64,000 nucleotides of DNA from Arthrobacter sp. D5-1 (GTDB lineage: Bacteria; Actinomycetota; Actinomycetes; Actinomycetales; Micrococcaceae). The stretch lies in assembly GCF_017357425.1 (NCBI RefSeq), contig NZ_CP014571.1, forward strand, positions 2,666,001 to 2,730,000, written 5' to 3'. The notes under the pieces were generated by a model. It saw only the letters and a program-made list of their open reading frames with translations, ran no database searches and was not told the DNA's origin. The position numbers were made by a program, and so were the translations under genes. Positions 53,239 to 61,343 of the stretch are shown one piece after another (position 1 is the first letter of the stretch; each line of letters opens with the position of its first letter).

Positions 53239-53502
53239 TTACTCTGCAGCTGCAGCAGCAACGATGTTCACTACGCGACGTCCGCGGCGAGTACCAAACT
53301 CAACCGAGCCGGCCTGCAGGGCGAACAGGGTGTCGTCGCCACCGCGACCAACGCCTGCACCGGGGTGGAAGTGCGTGCCACGCTGGCGAACGATGATTTC
53401 GCCTGCGGAGACTACCTGACCACCGAAGCGCTTGACGCCCAGGTACTGTGCGTTGGAGTCACGACCGTTGCGAGTGGAACTCGCGCCTTTTTTGTGTGCC
53501 AT
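53239..53502 (-). CDS. rpmA: 50S ribosomal protein bL27
   Basis: 87 residues, [20 protein letters not shown] onwards, with the conserved flexible N-terminus that reaches the peptidyl transferase centre and [20 protein letters not shown] in the body. It follows rplU by 62 bases and ends before a strong terminator. The N-terminal Met-Ala has no extra cleavable prefix as seen in Firmicutes. Confidence 0.98.
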   Translation of the reverse strand: MAHKKGASSTRNGRDSNAQYLGVKRFGGQVVSAGEIIVRQRGTHFHPGAGVGRGGDDTLFALQAGSVEFGTRRGRRVVNIVAAAAAE

Positions 53503-53564
53503 GTGAAATGCCTGCCTCTAAATTTCTGGGGAAACTGAAAAACCTGAACAGCGGGTAACGAAAG

Positions 53565-53885
53565 TTACGCGATGCTGGTGATCTTGATCTTGGTCAGTTC
53601 CTGACGGTGACCCTGACGCTTCCGGTAGCCGGTCTTGTTCTTGAACTTCTGGATGACGATCTTCGGACCACGGAGGTCCTCGAGGATCTCAGCCGTCACC
53701 TTGACGTTGGCCAGTTCCGCAGCTGCGGAGGTGACCTTATCGCCGTCAACCAGGAGCAAGGCGGGCAGCTCAAGCGTGCTGCCGGCTCCACCGGGGACGC
53801 GGTTAAGCGTTACGTAGTCTCCAACGGAAACTTTTTCTTGGCGGCCGCCTGCGCGGACAATCGCGTACACCACTTGGGTACTCAC
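53565..53885 (-). CDS. rplU: 50S ribosomal protein bL21
   Basis: 106 residues, [20 protein letters not shown] at the start and [20 protein letters not shown] at the end, the RNA-binding signature of bL21. The start is GTG 53885 after GAGAGAA. It is transcribed with rpmA from a promoter at about 54052–54081, leaving a leader of about 165 bases that contains two hairpins. Confidence 0.98.
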   Translation of the reverse strand: MSTQVVYAIVRAGGRQEKVSVGDYVTLNRVPGGAGSTLELPALLLVDGDKVTSAAAELANVKVTAEILEDLRGPKIVIQKFKNKTGYRKRQGHRQELTKIKITSIA

Positions 53886-53967
53886 TTCTCTCGACGTTTA
53901 TAACTAAATTTGCGTGCGGAACCTGGAACCGAAATCAGGCTTGGTTCGCGCTGTGCCTCAACGCCGT

Positions 53968-54015
53968 GGACTTCTGATCGAAGTCCGCGAGTCATCCCTT
54001 GAACAATTCCAAGGG
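53968..54015 (-). promoter_or_regulatory. Two hairpins in the rplU–rpmA 5' leader
   Basis: Hairpin 1 has perfect 7-bp arms (GGACTTC 53968–53974 and GAAGTCC 53980–53986). Hairpin 2 has 6-bp arms (53996–54001 and 54010–54015). They could be a ribosomal-protein autoregulatory leader like those known for bL21 operons in other phyla. Confidence 0.5.
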
Positions 54016-54051
54016 GCATAACCCAAGTGTTGGCGTAAGCACCGAAGATCA

Positions 54052-54081
54052 AGATTACGCTAGTTTGACCCTCGGCTGCAA
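54052..54081 (-). promoter_or_regulatory. Promoter of rplU–rpmA
   Basis: On the minus strand TTGCAG (54076–54081) and TAATCT (54052–54057) are spaced by 18 bases, about 165 bases upstream of rplU. Confidence 0.55.
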
Positions 54082-54249
54082 ATGAGGCCGGGTCCGGAGG
54101 CTACCACGTGACTTGCATCACCAGTTGTAACGGACTCTCCCGGCACCGTGCCCATACAGCCTACAGGGTTTGGGGCGATTAACGTGATTTGACCCGCGAC
54201 GCGCTGGGGCGGTTTGAAACCCGGAGATAAAAAGCCCGGGCAGGAACGG

Positions 54250-55767
54250 TCAGGCGAACAGCCGGGGAGCGTCGAAGAATGCAGTTTCGTAGCGGCAGGA
54301 CTGGGCAAAAGCCTCCACCATTGATACCCGCTCCCCCTCGGAAGCTGCCGCTGCAGCGGCGTCCGTGAAATTGATCGCATTCCTGGTGGCTGCAGCAAAC
54401 TCTTCATCGGCGTAAGTCCTGAGCCAGTCCGCGTAGGGATGCGCCGCCGGGGATCCCGCCTCCACGAAAGATGCATGGAGCCGCTGGCCCACCTCTGCGT
54501 AGAGCCAGTAGCACGGCAGGATGGCCGCCAGCACCACGGAGTAGCTCCCGGTGGCCGAGGACGCCAGCAGGTGGTCCACGTAGGACTTAGTGACGGGTCC
54601 GGTCACCGAGGATGCCTCTCGGGTGCTGAGCCAGTTCCTGTGCAGTTCCGATTCGACCTCAAGGCACTGCTGTGACGCTTTGGCCCAGAACAGTTGCTCC
54701 TCCTCCGTGGGGGCAAGAGCGCCCGCACGCGCCAGGACCCTGGAATACCCGTTGAGGTAGAGGGCGTCCTGCGCGAGGTAGTAATTGAACGCAGCCTCCG
54801 GGAGGTCGCCCGATTGCAGGCCGTCAATAAAGCTGAGCTTGTAGATTGCCTCGAGCTCCGGAGCAGCTTCCTTCCACAGCGCCGCGGCGAATTGCCCCGG
54901 CCTCAGGACCTGATGGTGGTGGAAATGGTGGACCGGCCCGTTTCCCTGGCCTACGTCGAGGCTGTCCGAATGCAGCAGCGCCTGAAGCAACCACGGCTTG
55001 ACTTCGCGCAGGGAAGCTTCCCAATCGCCGGTGCGGGCCTGGACCGTGGCCAGAGCCGACGACAACGAACAGCCCGTGCCGTGGCTGTTCTTCGTTTCCA
55101 CGCGGGGTCCGGCTACCTCGATGACGTCCTGCCGCAGGAGGCCGCTGGTGTTAACCAGGGCATCCGGGCATTCCGCCCCTGCCAGGTGTCCGCCCTTCAC
55201 CAGGACCGTGGTGCCGCACTCAGCAGCCAGTCGCTTGCCCTGGTTCAACGCCGAATCCCAGTCAGCAGCTTCAGGCTCCCCCAACAGCATGGCAAGCTCC
55301 GGGAGGTTCGGGGTAATAAGGTCCGCCAACGGCAGCAGAGCGCGCAGGGCCTGCTCGGCAGACCCCCGCAGGAGGCGGTCGCCGCTGGTGGCCACCATCA
55401 CCGGGTCAAGGACCACGACGCCGGGACGCACCGACTCAAGCCAGCTGCGGACCTCATCGATCACCGCAGCGTCACCCAGCATGCCGATCTTGACGGCATC
55501 GATGGCGATGTCCGTGCTGATGGACTCCAACTGCTGTCGCAGGAACTCCACCGGAGGAACATGGACAGCACTGACGCCCAGCGTGTTTTGGGCCGTCAAC
55601 GCGGTGATCGCCGCCATGCCGTAGCCGCCCTGCGCAGCAATGCTCTTCAGGTCAGCTTGGATACCGGCACCGCCGGAGGGGTCCGAGCCCGCGATACTCA
55701 GTACGCGGGGCGTTTCCCGGCCGCAAACAGCCAGAGGGTACACAGAAGAATACGACGATGACGTCAT
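54250..55767 (-). CDS. thiD: ThiD–TenA fusion: hydroxymethylpyrimidine (phosphate) kinase with thiaminase II-type domain
   Basis: A 505-residue bifunctional protein. Residues about 20–275 are ThiD: LSIAGSDPSGGAGIQADLKS, PVMVATSGDRLL and the ATP/substrate loop KNSHGTGCSLSSALA. Residues about 285–505 are a TenA domain: FIDGLQSGDLPEAAFNYYLAQD, CYWLYAEVGQ and the tail EAFAQSCRYETAFFDAP. ThiD phosphorylates HMP twice for thiamine synthesis; TenA salvages pyrimidine from degraded thiamine. The TenA active Cys is seen in ILPCYWLYAEVG. The start is ATG 55767, directly after a TPP riboswitch that explains its regulation. Confidence 0.95.
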   Translation of the reverse strand: MTSSSYSSVYPLAVCGRETPRVLSIAGSDPSGGAGIQADLKSIAAQGGYGMAAITALTAQNTLGVSAVHVPPVEFLRQQLESISTDIAIDAVKIGMLGDAAVIDEVRSWLESVRPGVVVLDPVMVATSGDRLLRGSAEQALRALLPLADLITPNLPELAMLLGEPEAADWDSALNQGKRLAAECGTTVLVKGGHLAGAECPDALVNTSGLLRQDVIEVAGPRVETKNSHGTGCSLSSALATVQARTGDWEASLREVKPWLLQALLHSDSLDVGQGNGPVHHFHHHQVLRPGQFAAALWKEAAPELEAIYKLSFIDGLQSGDLPEAAFNYYLAQDALYLNGYSRVLARAGALAPTEEEQLFWAKASQQCLEVESELHRNWLSTREASSVTGPVTKSYVDHLLASSATGSYSVVLAAILPCYWLYAEVGQRLHASFVEAGSPAAHPYADWLRTYADEEFAAATRNAINFTDAAAAAASEGERVSMVEAFAQSCRYETAFFDAPRLFA

Positions 55768-55771
55768 GGGG

Positions 55772-55850
55772 ACATCCCTTCGCCGGTGCTAACCGGACAG
55801 GTTCAACGGGTCTGGATCTCAGCCGGCCCTATGCCCGGCACCCCGTGTCA
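55772..55850 (-). promoter_or_regulatory. TPP riboswitch (THI element)
   Basis: On the minus strand the element reads, in order, GGGGTGCC, GGCTGAGATC, ACCCGTTGAACCTG and the closing GCACCGGCGAAGGGATG, the conserved core of the thiamine pyrophosphate aptamer. The GGGATG end lies next to the thiD start, so TPP binding probably hides the ribosome-binding site. Confidence 0.95.
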
Positions 55851-55932
55851 ATCCCCAGCGTAACCGGGAAGCAGCATGCCTCGGGAACTGCACTCCGCAG
55901 AAGACCGGTTATGACCGCTGTGAGCAGACAGC

Positions 55933-55977
55933 AAAGGCCCCGCAGTACCCGCCTGTGGCGGTTACTGCGGGGCCCTT
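55933..55977 (-). terminator. Terminator after rne
   Basis: A long hairpin: GGGCCCCGCAGTAACCGCC pairs with GGCGGGTACTGCGGGGCC with one mismatch and a tight loop. It is followed by TTTGC on the minus strand and separates rne from the TPP riboswitch and thiD. Confidence 0.85.
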
Positions 55978-55989
55978 GCAGATCAGGTC

Positions 55990-58900
55990 CTAGAGCTCCG
56001 AAGCGGGAACACCAACCCCAAGGATGATGGGTTCCTCGGACGCTGCCTTCTTGGCAGGCTCCGCCGGTGCTTTGGCCTGGTGTGCAGTTCCACGCGCTGC
56101 GGTAGCAGTTACCTCGTGGTGCTCAACGCTGGTCTCGTTGGCTGCACCCTGGGCGCGGCTCGCACTGCGGTTGCGGCGCCCCCGGCGGGACTTCGACGCC
56201 GAAGCAGCTTCAGGGTCCTCGTCCACGGGCCCCGCCACGGCGGCTGCAGGTGCAGCGGCTGCCTTGGAAGGAACCACGGTTTCGGGCTTCGCCTCGGGTG
56301 CTGCGCCAAGGTGGGAGAACGCTTCGGCCAGGAGATCCAGGCTCATGGCAGGCTTGGCGGCAGGCGGTTCCTCGTGGTGTTCCCCGAAAGGCAAGGCCAC
56401 TTCTTCGCCGCCGAATCGCAGAACCGGTGTGGACCGTGTGTCACGAACCGATGCTTCCCGGTCTGATTCGGGGTCGGAGTGCTCTCCGGCCTCCGGCTGT
56501 GATGCGGCAGGCGCCTGGTGCTGGCCGGCCGCCCGTGCTTGCTCTTCTGCACGGTGAACTTCGTCATCGTGGAGGTGGGCAGCGTGGGCGGCAGCAGCGA
56601 TCGTCGCCAGCGCAGCGCGGGTTGCCTCTGCCTTGGCCTGCTTGGCAGGATCCTGCGGCTCGGAAGCCGCGGGAGGTGCGGCAGGGGCGGAAGCAGTGCT
56701 GTGGACCTGCGCGGGAGCCTCGGCCACAGCCTGTCCCCCGCCCTTGCCACGGCGGCGCTTGCGTTCTGTTCGGGCTGTGGGTTGCTGCGCCTCAGTGTGG
56801 GGGCGGTGGTGCTCGGCAGCCACAACGTTGGCGCGACGGTGCTCCACCGGTTCATCGTGGGTGACCACGCCGCGGCCCGCACAGTGCTCGCACTGCTCAC
56901 CGAAGACCTCAAGGAGGCCGGTACCCATGCGCTTGCGGGTCATCTGGACAAGGCCCAGTGACGTCACTTCAGCCACTTGGTGCTTGGTGCGGTCGCGGCC
57001 AAGGCACTCAACCATACGGCGGAGGACGAGGTCGCGGTTGGACTCAAGGACCATGTCGATGAAGTCGATGACAATGATGCCGCCGATGTCACGCAGGCGA
57101 AGCTGGCGAACTACTTCCTCAGCAGCTTCGAGGTTGTTCTTGGTGACGGTTTCTTCAAGGTTTCCACCGCTGCCGGTGAACTTACCGGTGTTGACGTCCA
57201 CCACGGTCATGGCTTCGGTGCGGTCGATGACCAGCGAACCACCGGATGGGAGGAAGACCTTGCGTTCCAGTGCCTTGTGGATCTGCTCGTCAATGCGCCA
57301 GGCACCGAAGATGTCCTGGTCCTTGGTCCACTTCTCGAGGCGGCCCACAAGGTCGGGGGCAACGTAGGTTACGTAAGCCTCAATGGTGTCCCAGGCGTCG
57401 TCGCCGGAAACGATCAGTTTGGAGAAGTCTTCATTGAAGACGTCACGGACCACCTTGATGGTCAGGTCGGGTTCGCCGTAGAGCAGTTCCGGTGCCAGGA
57501 CCTTGGTGGAGGAGGCCTGGCCTTCGATGCCTTCCCACTGGGCGCGCAGGCGGTTGATGTCATGCGTCAGTTCTTCTTCCGACGCACCTTCAGCAGCCGT
57601 GCGGACAATGACGCCGGCGTTTTCCGGCAAACGGTCCTTCAGGATGCGCTTGAGGCGGTTGCGTTCGACGTCGGGCAGCTTGCGTGAAATGCCGGTCATG
57701 GAACCACCGGGCACGTACACCAGGTAGCGGCCGGGCAGGGAGATCTGGCTTGTCAGGCGGGCACCCTTGTGGCCTACAGGGTCCTTGGTGACCTGGACCA
57801 GAACGGAATCGCCGGACTTCAGCGCATTCTCGATCCGGCGCGGCTGGCCCTCGAGGTTGACCGCGTCCCAGTTCACTTCACCGGCGTACAACACGGCGTT
57901 GCGGCCGCGTCCGATATCCACGAAGGCAGCTTCCATGGACGGCAGGACGTTCTGGACCTTGCCCAGGTAAACGTTGCCGATCAGGGAGTCCTGCTGGGTC
58001 TTGGAGACAAAATGCTCGGCAAGCACGCCATCTTCCAGGACGCCGATCTGAATTCTGTCGTCGCGCTGGCGGACAATCATCTGGCGGTCCACTGATTCGC
58101 GGCGGGCCAGGAATTCGGCCTCGGTGATGACCTGGCGGCGGCGTCCGGTCTCGCGGGATTCACGGCGGCGCTGCTTCTTGGCCTCAAGCCTGGTGGAGCC
58201 CTTGACGCTGGTCACGCGATTCGAGGGAGCAGTTTCCGTGATGGGGCGGGGAGCGCGGACGCGGGTGACTGTGTTGGGCGGATCGTCGTCCGAGCCGCCG
58301 GTCAGTTCAAGGTCCTGGTCGCCACGGCGGCGACGACGACGGCGACGCGAGGTCACCCCTTCGTCGGAGGCTTCAGCAGCGGGAGTTTCCTCATCGTCAG
58401 ACTCGGCGCCCTCTCCGGCTTCACTTTCTTCGCGTTCGGTCCCGCGGCGGCCACGGCGGCCACGGCTACGGCGGCGGCGACGACTGCCGGCATCTTCCAG
58501 CTCATCCTCGGCACCGGTTTCAGCTTCTTCCTCAGAATCCTCTTCCTTCTCTTCCACCGCGACAACGCGGGGAACAGTGGTGAGGTCCGGAGCCTGGAAG
58601 ATCATGGACGTGATGGACACGGGCTCCAGGAAGAGCGAAGCAGAGCCTGCAGCGGCGGCTTCCTCCTCTTCGGGGGTTGCCTCAACAGGAGCCGCATCAA
58701 GGGTATCTGCTTCAGCAGCAGGCGACGCCTGCGGGGAGGCGGCGTCCGGCGTCGTGGTTTCAACTGTGGTTTCCGCAGCAACAGGTGCTTCGTCGGCGGC
58801 AGGCGCCTCCGCTTCAACCTTGGGCTTGGCAGTACGACGACGGCGGACCGGCTTTTCGGGGGCAGGCCCGGCGACGGCTTCGGGCTGGGTCTCTACAGCG

Positions 58901-59181
58901 GCTTCCGGCGCGGCAGCGACGTCCTCACCCAAACCGGGCAGTGGCTCAGCGGGTTCTGCTTTCTTGCGTGAGCGGGTACGTCGTACCGGCGCAACGGGGG
59001 CCTCCGTTGCCTCAGGGGCCTCCGTCGATTCAACGACAGGCGCTGCTGCGGCCTGCGCCTCGGCGTCAGCTGCAACTTTGGGCGCAGCCTTGCGCCGGGT
59101 CCGGGTGGCTTTCTTTGGCGCTTCCGCAGTTTCCGCGGGAGCTGCCTCATCATTAACGGCTACAACCTGGTCATTATCCAT
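55990..59181 (-). CDS. rne: Ribonuclease E/G family endoribonuclease
   Basis: About 1063 residues. The catalytic core lies near 390–800: S1 domain (GNVYLGKVQNVLPSMEAAFV), DNase-I-like catalytic aspartates in TVVDVNTGKF and IIVIDFIDM, and the zinc-link CEHCAGRG. On both sides are long low-complexity arms rich in Ala, Glu, Pro and Arg: about 390 residues N-terminal (with RRRRSRGRRGRRG-type basic tracts) and 250 C-terminal. Actinobacterial RNase E proteins place the core centrally like this, with arms that recruit partners and RNA. The start is ATG 59181, with AGGAG 11 bases upstream; an open frame continues further upstream. Confidence 0.95.
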   Translation of the reverse strand: MDNDQVVAVNDEAAPAETAEAPKKATRTRRKAAPKVAADAEAQAAAAPVVESTEAPEATEAPVAPVRRTRSRKKAEPAEPLPGLGEDVAAAPEAAVETQPEAVAGPAPEKPVRRRRTAKPKVEAEAPAADEAPVAAETTVETTTPDAASPQASPAAEADTLDAAPVEATPEEEEAAAAGSASLFLEPVSITSMIFQAPDLTTVPRVVAVEEKEEDSEEEAETGAEDELEDAGSRRRRRSRGRRGRRGTEREESEAGEGAESDDEETPAAEASDEGVTSRRRRRRRRGDQDLELTGGSDDDPPNTVTRVRAPRPITETAPSNRVTSVKGSTRLEAKKQRRRESRETGRRRQVITEAEFLARRESVDRQMIVRQRDDRIQIGVLEDGVLAEHFVSKTQQDSLIGNVYLGKVQNVLPSMEAAFVDIGRGRNAVLYAGEVNWDAVNLEGQPRRIENALKSGDSVLVQVTKDPVGHKGARLTSQISLPGRYLVYVPGGSMTGISRKLPDVERNRLKRILKDRLPENAGVIVRTAAEGASEEELTHDINRLRAQWEGIEGQASSTKVLAPELLYGEPDLTIKVVRDVFNEDFSKLIVSGDDAWDTIEAYVTYVAPDLVGRLEKWTKDQDIFGAWRIDEQIHKALERKVFLPSGGSLVIDRTEAMTVVDVNTGKFTGSGGNLEETVTKNNLEAAEEVVRQLRLRDIGGIIVIDFIDMVLESNRDLVLRRMVECLGRDRTKHQVAEVTSLGLVQMTRKRMGTGLLEVFGEQCEHCAGRGVVTHDEPVEHRRANVVAAEHHRPHTEAQQPTARTERKRRRGKGGGQAVAEAPAQVHSTASAPAAPPAASEPQDPAKQAKAEATRAALATIAAAAHAAHLHDDEVHRAEEQARAAGQHQAPAASQPEAGEHSDPESDREASVRDTRSTPVLRFGGEEVALPFGEHHEEPPAAKPAMSLDLLAEAFSHLGAAPEAKPETVVPSKAAAAPAAAVAGPVDEDPEAASASKSRRGRRNRSASRAQGAANETSVEHHEVTATAARGTAHQAKAPAEPAKKAASEEPIILGVGVPASEL

Positions 59182-59666
59182 ATGTGGCAACACTCCTGCC
59201 CCAGCGACACCGCCACATCCGGCGCCCAGTGGGGCAAATATTGTCAAAACCCGCAGGCGTTGACAGAAGTCGGTAGTATGCTCTCCGGTTCGCACCATCA
59301 TTGGGGTGCGGCAGCCCTGGAAAGCCGGTGCCCTTGTTCTGAAACCCGTTGTTCTGCTGCCACAACCAGGTGCCGTCCATTGTCATGGCGGGCCCACCAA
59401 GGATCACGTGATCCAGGCATGCCCAGCTCATACTGGCGGTCTTGGGAACAAAGTCACCGGACCGGATTCCGAATGTGGATCGGGCTCCGGCTATGTTCAT
59501 TCTCTCACACCTGTTCACCTTCCCACGGTAGGCCGCTGTGTCGCAGCTCCGGGGAACAGGCGCCAACCGGAAGCTTGGGGGCACCGTCCAGCCTCCGGAG
59601 TTACAATCCTCCCAAGAGCCCATACCGGCATGGCCGGACCGTACATTGAAAAGGACCAGATCCGCG
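59182..59666. other. rne–VKOR divergent intergenic region
   Basis: 485 bases between divergent starts, with no credible gene. Near rne the minus strand has CTGTCA, 17 bases, CAATAT (about 59235–59265), a possible promoter. Near VKOR the plus strand has TACAAT at 59602–59607, about 60 bases upstream of the ATG. Long RNase E leaders are often autoregulatory, so this stretch may be partly transcribed. Confidence 0.5.
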
Positions 59667-60347
59667 ATGCCGAGCACAGCCAGGGGAAACCTGGCCAACC
59701 AATCCACCAACGCCGTGGAGGATTTCTCCACGCAGGCAGGTCCCCACCAGGATCCACTCCCCCGGACTGTCCGTGACAAACCCTTTGCCTGGCTGCTGCT
59801 GGTCACCGGTGTGATCGGATGGGTGGCATCCGGAGCCTTGGTATTGGAGAAGCTTGAAGTACTCAAGGACCCCAACCACGTAACCGTCTGCGATGTGAAT
59901 CCCTGGGTTTCCTGCGGGGCGGTCATGCAGACACCGCAGAGTTCCGTGTTCGGGTTCCCCAACATGTTCATCGGCATCGTGGCCTTTGCCGTCATCATCA
60001 CCACGGCGATGGGTATCCTCGCGGGGGCCAAGTTCTCACGAGGCTACTGGCTGGGCCTCCAGGCAGGCGTTACCCTTGGCTTCGCGTTCGTTGTCTGGCT
60101 GTGGTCGCAGGCCCTCTACGCCATCCACGTGCTCTGCCCGTTCTGCATGGTGGTGTGGGCTGCCATGATCCCGTTGTTCGTGTGGGTAACCATCCGCAAT
60201 GTCACCCACGGAGTCATCAAGGCGCCACCGGCCTTGGCAAAGCTGCTGGGCGAATCCGGCTGGATCATTGTGGCGCTCCTGTACGTTGCCGTCGCCGCTA
60301 CCATCTTCTTCTCGTTCATTCACATCTTCGTGGGGTCCTCCGCTTAG
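59667..60347 (+). CDS. Vitamin K epoxide reductase (VKOR) family membrane protein
   Basis: A 226-residue membrane protein with about five hydrophobic segments. The four VKOR cysteines are present: the loop pair VCDVNPWVSCGAV and the active-site CPFC. The essential Ser/Asn region QSSVFGFPNMFIGIV is also recognisable. In actinobacteria VKOR reoxidises DsbA-like proteins with quinones to make disulfides outside the membrane. The start is ATG 59667 with AAGGA upstream. It is divergent from rne and ends before a bidirectional terminator shared with ndk. Confidence 0.92.
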   Translation: MPSTARGNLANQSTNAVEDFSTQAGPHQDPLPRTVRDKPFAWLLLVTGVIGWVASGALVLEKLEVLKDPNHVTVCDVNPWVSCGAVMQTPQSSVFGFPNMFIGIVAFAVIITTAMGILAGAKFSRGYWLGLQAGVTLGFAFVVWLWSQALYAIHVLCPFCMVVWAAMIPLFVWVTIRNVTHGVIKAPPALAKLLGESGWIIVALLYVAVAATIFFSFIHIFVGSSA

Positions 60348-60370
60348 GAAAACCTCCCGCGGGACGACAG

Positions 60371-60405
60371 AAAAGGCCAATGTTCGTGATGAACATTGGC
60401 CTTTT
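60371..60405. terminator. Bidirectional terminator between VKOR and ndk
   Basis: A perfect 15-bp hairpin (AAAAGGCCAATGTTC … GAACATTGGCCTTTT) with A and T tracts on the two sides, between convergent genes. Confidence 0.95.
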
Positions 60406-60427
60406 CCATAGTTTCGGTGATGCGTGA

Positions 60428-60847
60428 CTAGCCCGCGAACCAGATCTTGATTTCGCGCTCAGCCGAGTCAACGGAATCCGAGCCGTGGACGAGGTTCTGC
60501 TGGACTGCCAGGCCCCAGTCGCGGCCGAAGTCACCACGAATGGTGCCCGGCGCTGCCGTGGTGGGATCAGTGGTTCCAGCCAGCGAACGGAAGCCCTCAA
60601 TGACACGGTGGCCCTCGAAGACCGCCGCGATGACCGGTCCGCTCAGCATGAATTCAACCAGTGGCTCGTAGAACGGCTTGCCCACGTGCTCCTCATAGTG
60701 CTGCTCCAGCAGCTCGCGGGATGCGTTGACCTTCTTCAGTTCCGCCAGGGTGTAACCCTTGGCTTCGATCCGGGCGAGGATGGTTCCGCCCAGGTTGCGG
60801 GCGACGCCGTCGGGCTTGACCAGGACGAGGGTCCGTTCAATGCTCAC
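60428..60847 (-). CDS. ndk: Nucleoside diphosphate kinase
   Basis: 139 residues, close to the family's usual 135–140. The active-site histidine motif is NLVHGSDSVDSAEREI, and the N-terminal strand TLVLVKPDGVARN is the standard nucleotide-binding start. It equilibrates nucleoside di- and triphosphates. It is separated by 41 bases from the DUF4233 gene on the same strand. Confidence 0.98.
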   Translation of the reverse strand: MSIERTLVLVKPDGVARNLGGTILARIEAKGYTLAELKKVNASRELLEQHYEEHVGKPFYEPLVEFMLSGPVIAAVFEGHRVIEGFRSLAGTTDPTTAAPGTIRGDFGRDWGLAVQQNLVHGSDSVDSAEREIKIWFAG

Positions 60848-60888
60848 AGTTGCTCCAATGTGGTTGGTCGGTGGTTTTCCCAGCCAGT

Positions 60889-61341
60889 TTACGGGGTTTG
60901 CGGGTCTGCTTCGTCACCGTGGGCAGCATCCCATTCGGCCTGTTCACGGTCCCGCTGGGCTACTTCACGGTCAATCCTCATGCCGGCCCTGATCCCGTAC
61001 CACCAGCAGATGGCGAACAGGATGCCCACAATGAACATTGTTGGCTCTGCAAAGCCCGTCAGGATCAGCACCAGCTGCAGCGCCCAGCCAACGGCGATCC
61101 CCCAAGGCTTGGACAACACAGCGCAGGCGAGGACCAGCACAACACTCAGGGCGATGCCCACGCCCAGGATGATGCCGGGGGCCACCTCCCCGCGCCTCAA
61201 CCCGAAGACCGCCAGCGTGCCGAAGAACGCGACGAAGGCTTCGAGGAGGAGCACGGTGGATGCGAACATCACTTTGGTGGAGCGGCGCTTCTTGGGCATG
61301 CCGGGGCGCCATTCACGCTGCGCCTTGGTCATTTTTGCCAT
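60889..61341 (-). CDS. DUF4233 membrane protein
   Basis: 150 residues starting at ATG 61341. It has a basic N-terminus (KAQREWRPGMPKKRRST), four hydrophobic segments (MFASTVLLLEAFVAFFGTLAVF and three more) and an acidic/Arg-rich C-terminal tail. It matches the small membrane protein always found between folC and ndk in actinobacteria. The function is unknown. It lies two bases after the folC stop and is clearly in the ileS–folC operon. Confidence 0.85.
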   Translation of the reverse strand: MAKMTKAQREWRPGMPKKRRSTKVMFASTVLLLEAFVAFFGTLAVFGLRRGEVAPGIILGVGIALSVVLVLACAVLSKPWGIAVGWALQLVLILTGFAEPTMFIVGILFAICWWYGIRAGMRIDREVAQRDREQAEWDAAHGDEADPQTP

Positions 61342-61343
61342 GC

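Larger units (their letters stand above)
53886..54249. other. rplU leader and rplU–thiD intergenic region
   Basis: 364 bases without a gene. The part next to rplU is the structured leader; the promoter sits at 54052–54081. Between 54085 and 54249 lies the 3' flank of the thiD–tenA gene, which is co-directional. I see no clear terminator there apart from weak GC-rich inverted repeats. Confidence 0.65.

Noticed and set aside
58124-59263. 379-codon Ser/Ala-rich frame antisense to the N-terminal arm of rne
   Set aside because: It arises from the repetitive Ala/Glu/Pro codons of rne; no independent features.
59174-60031. 285-codon minus-strand frame across the rne–VKOR gap
   Set aside because: It overlaps the clearly real VKOR gene and has no family character. 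The part within the gap shows no start signals.
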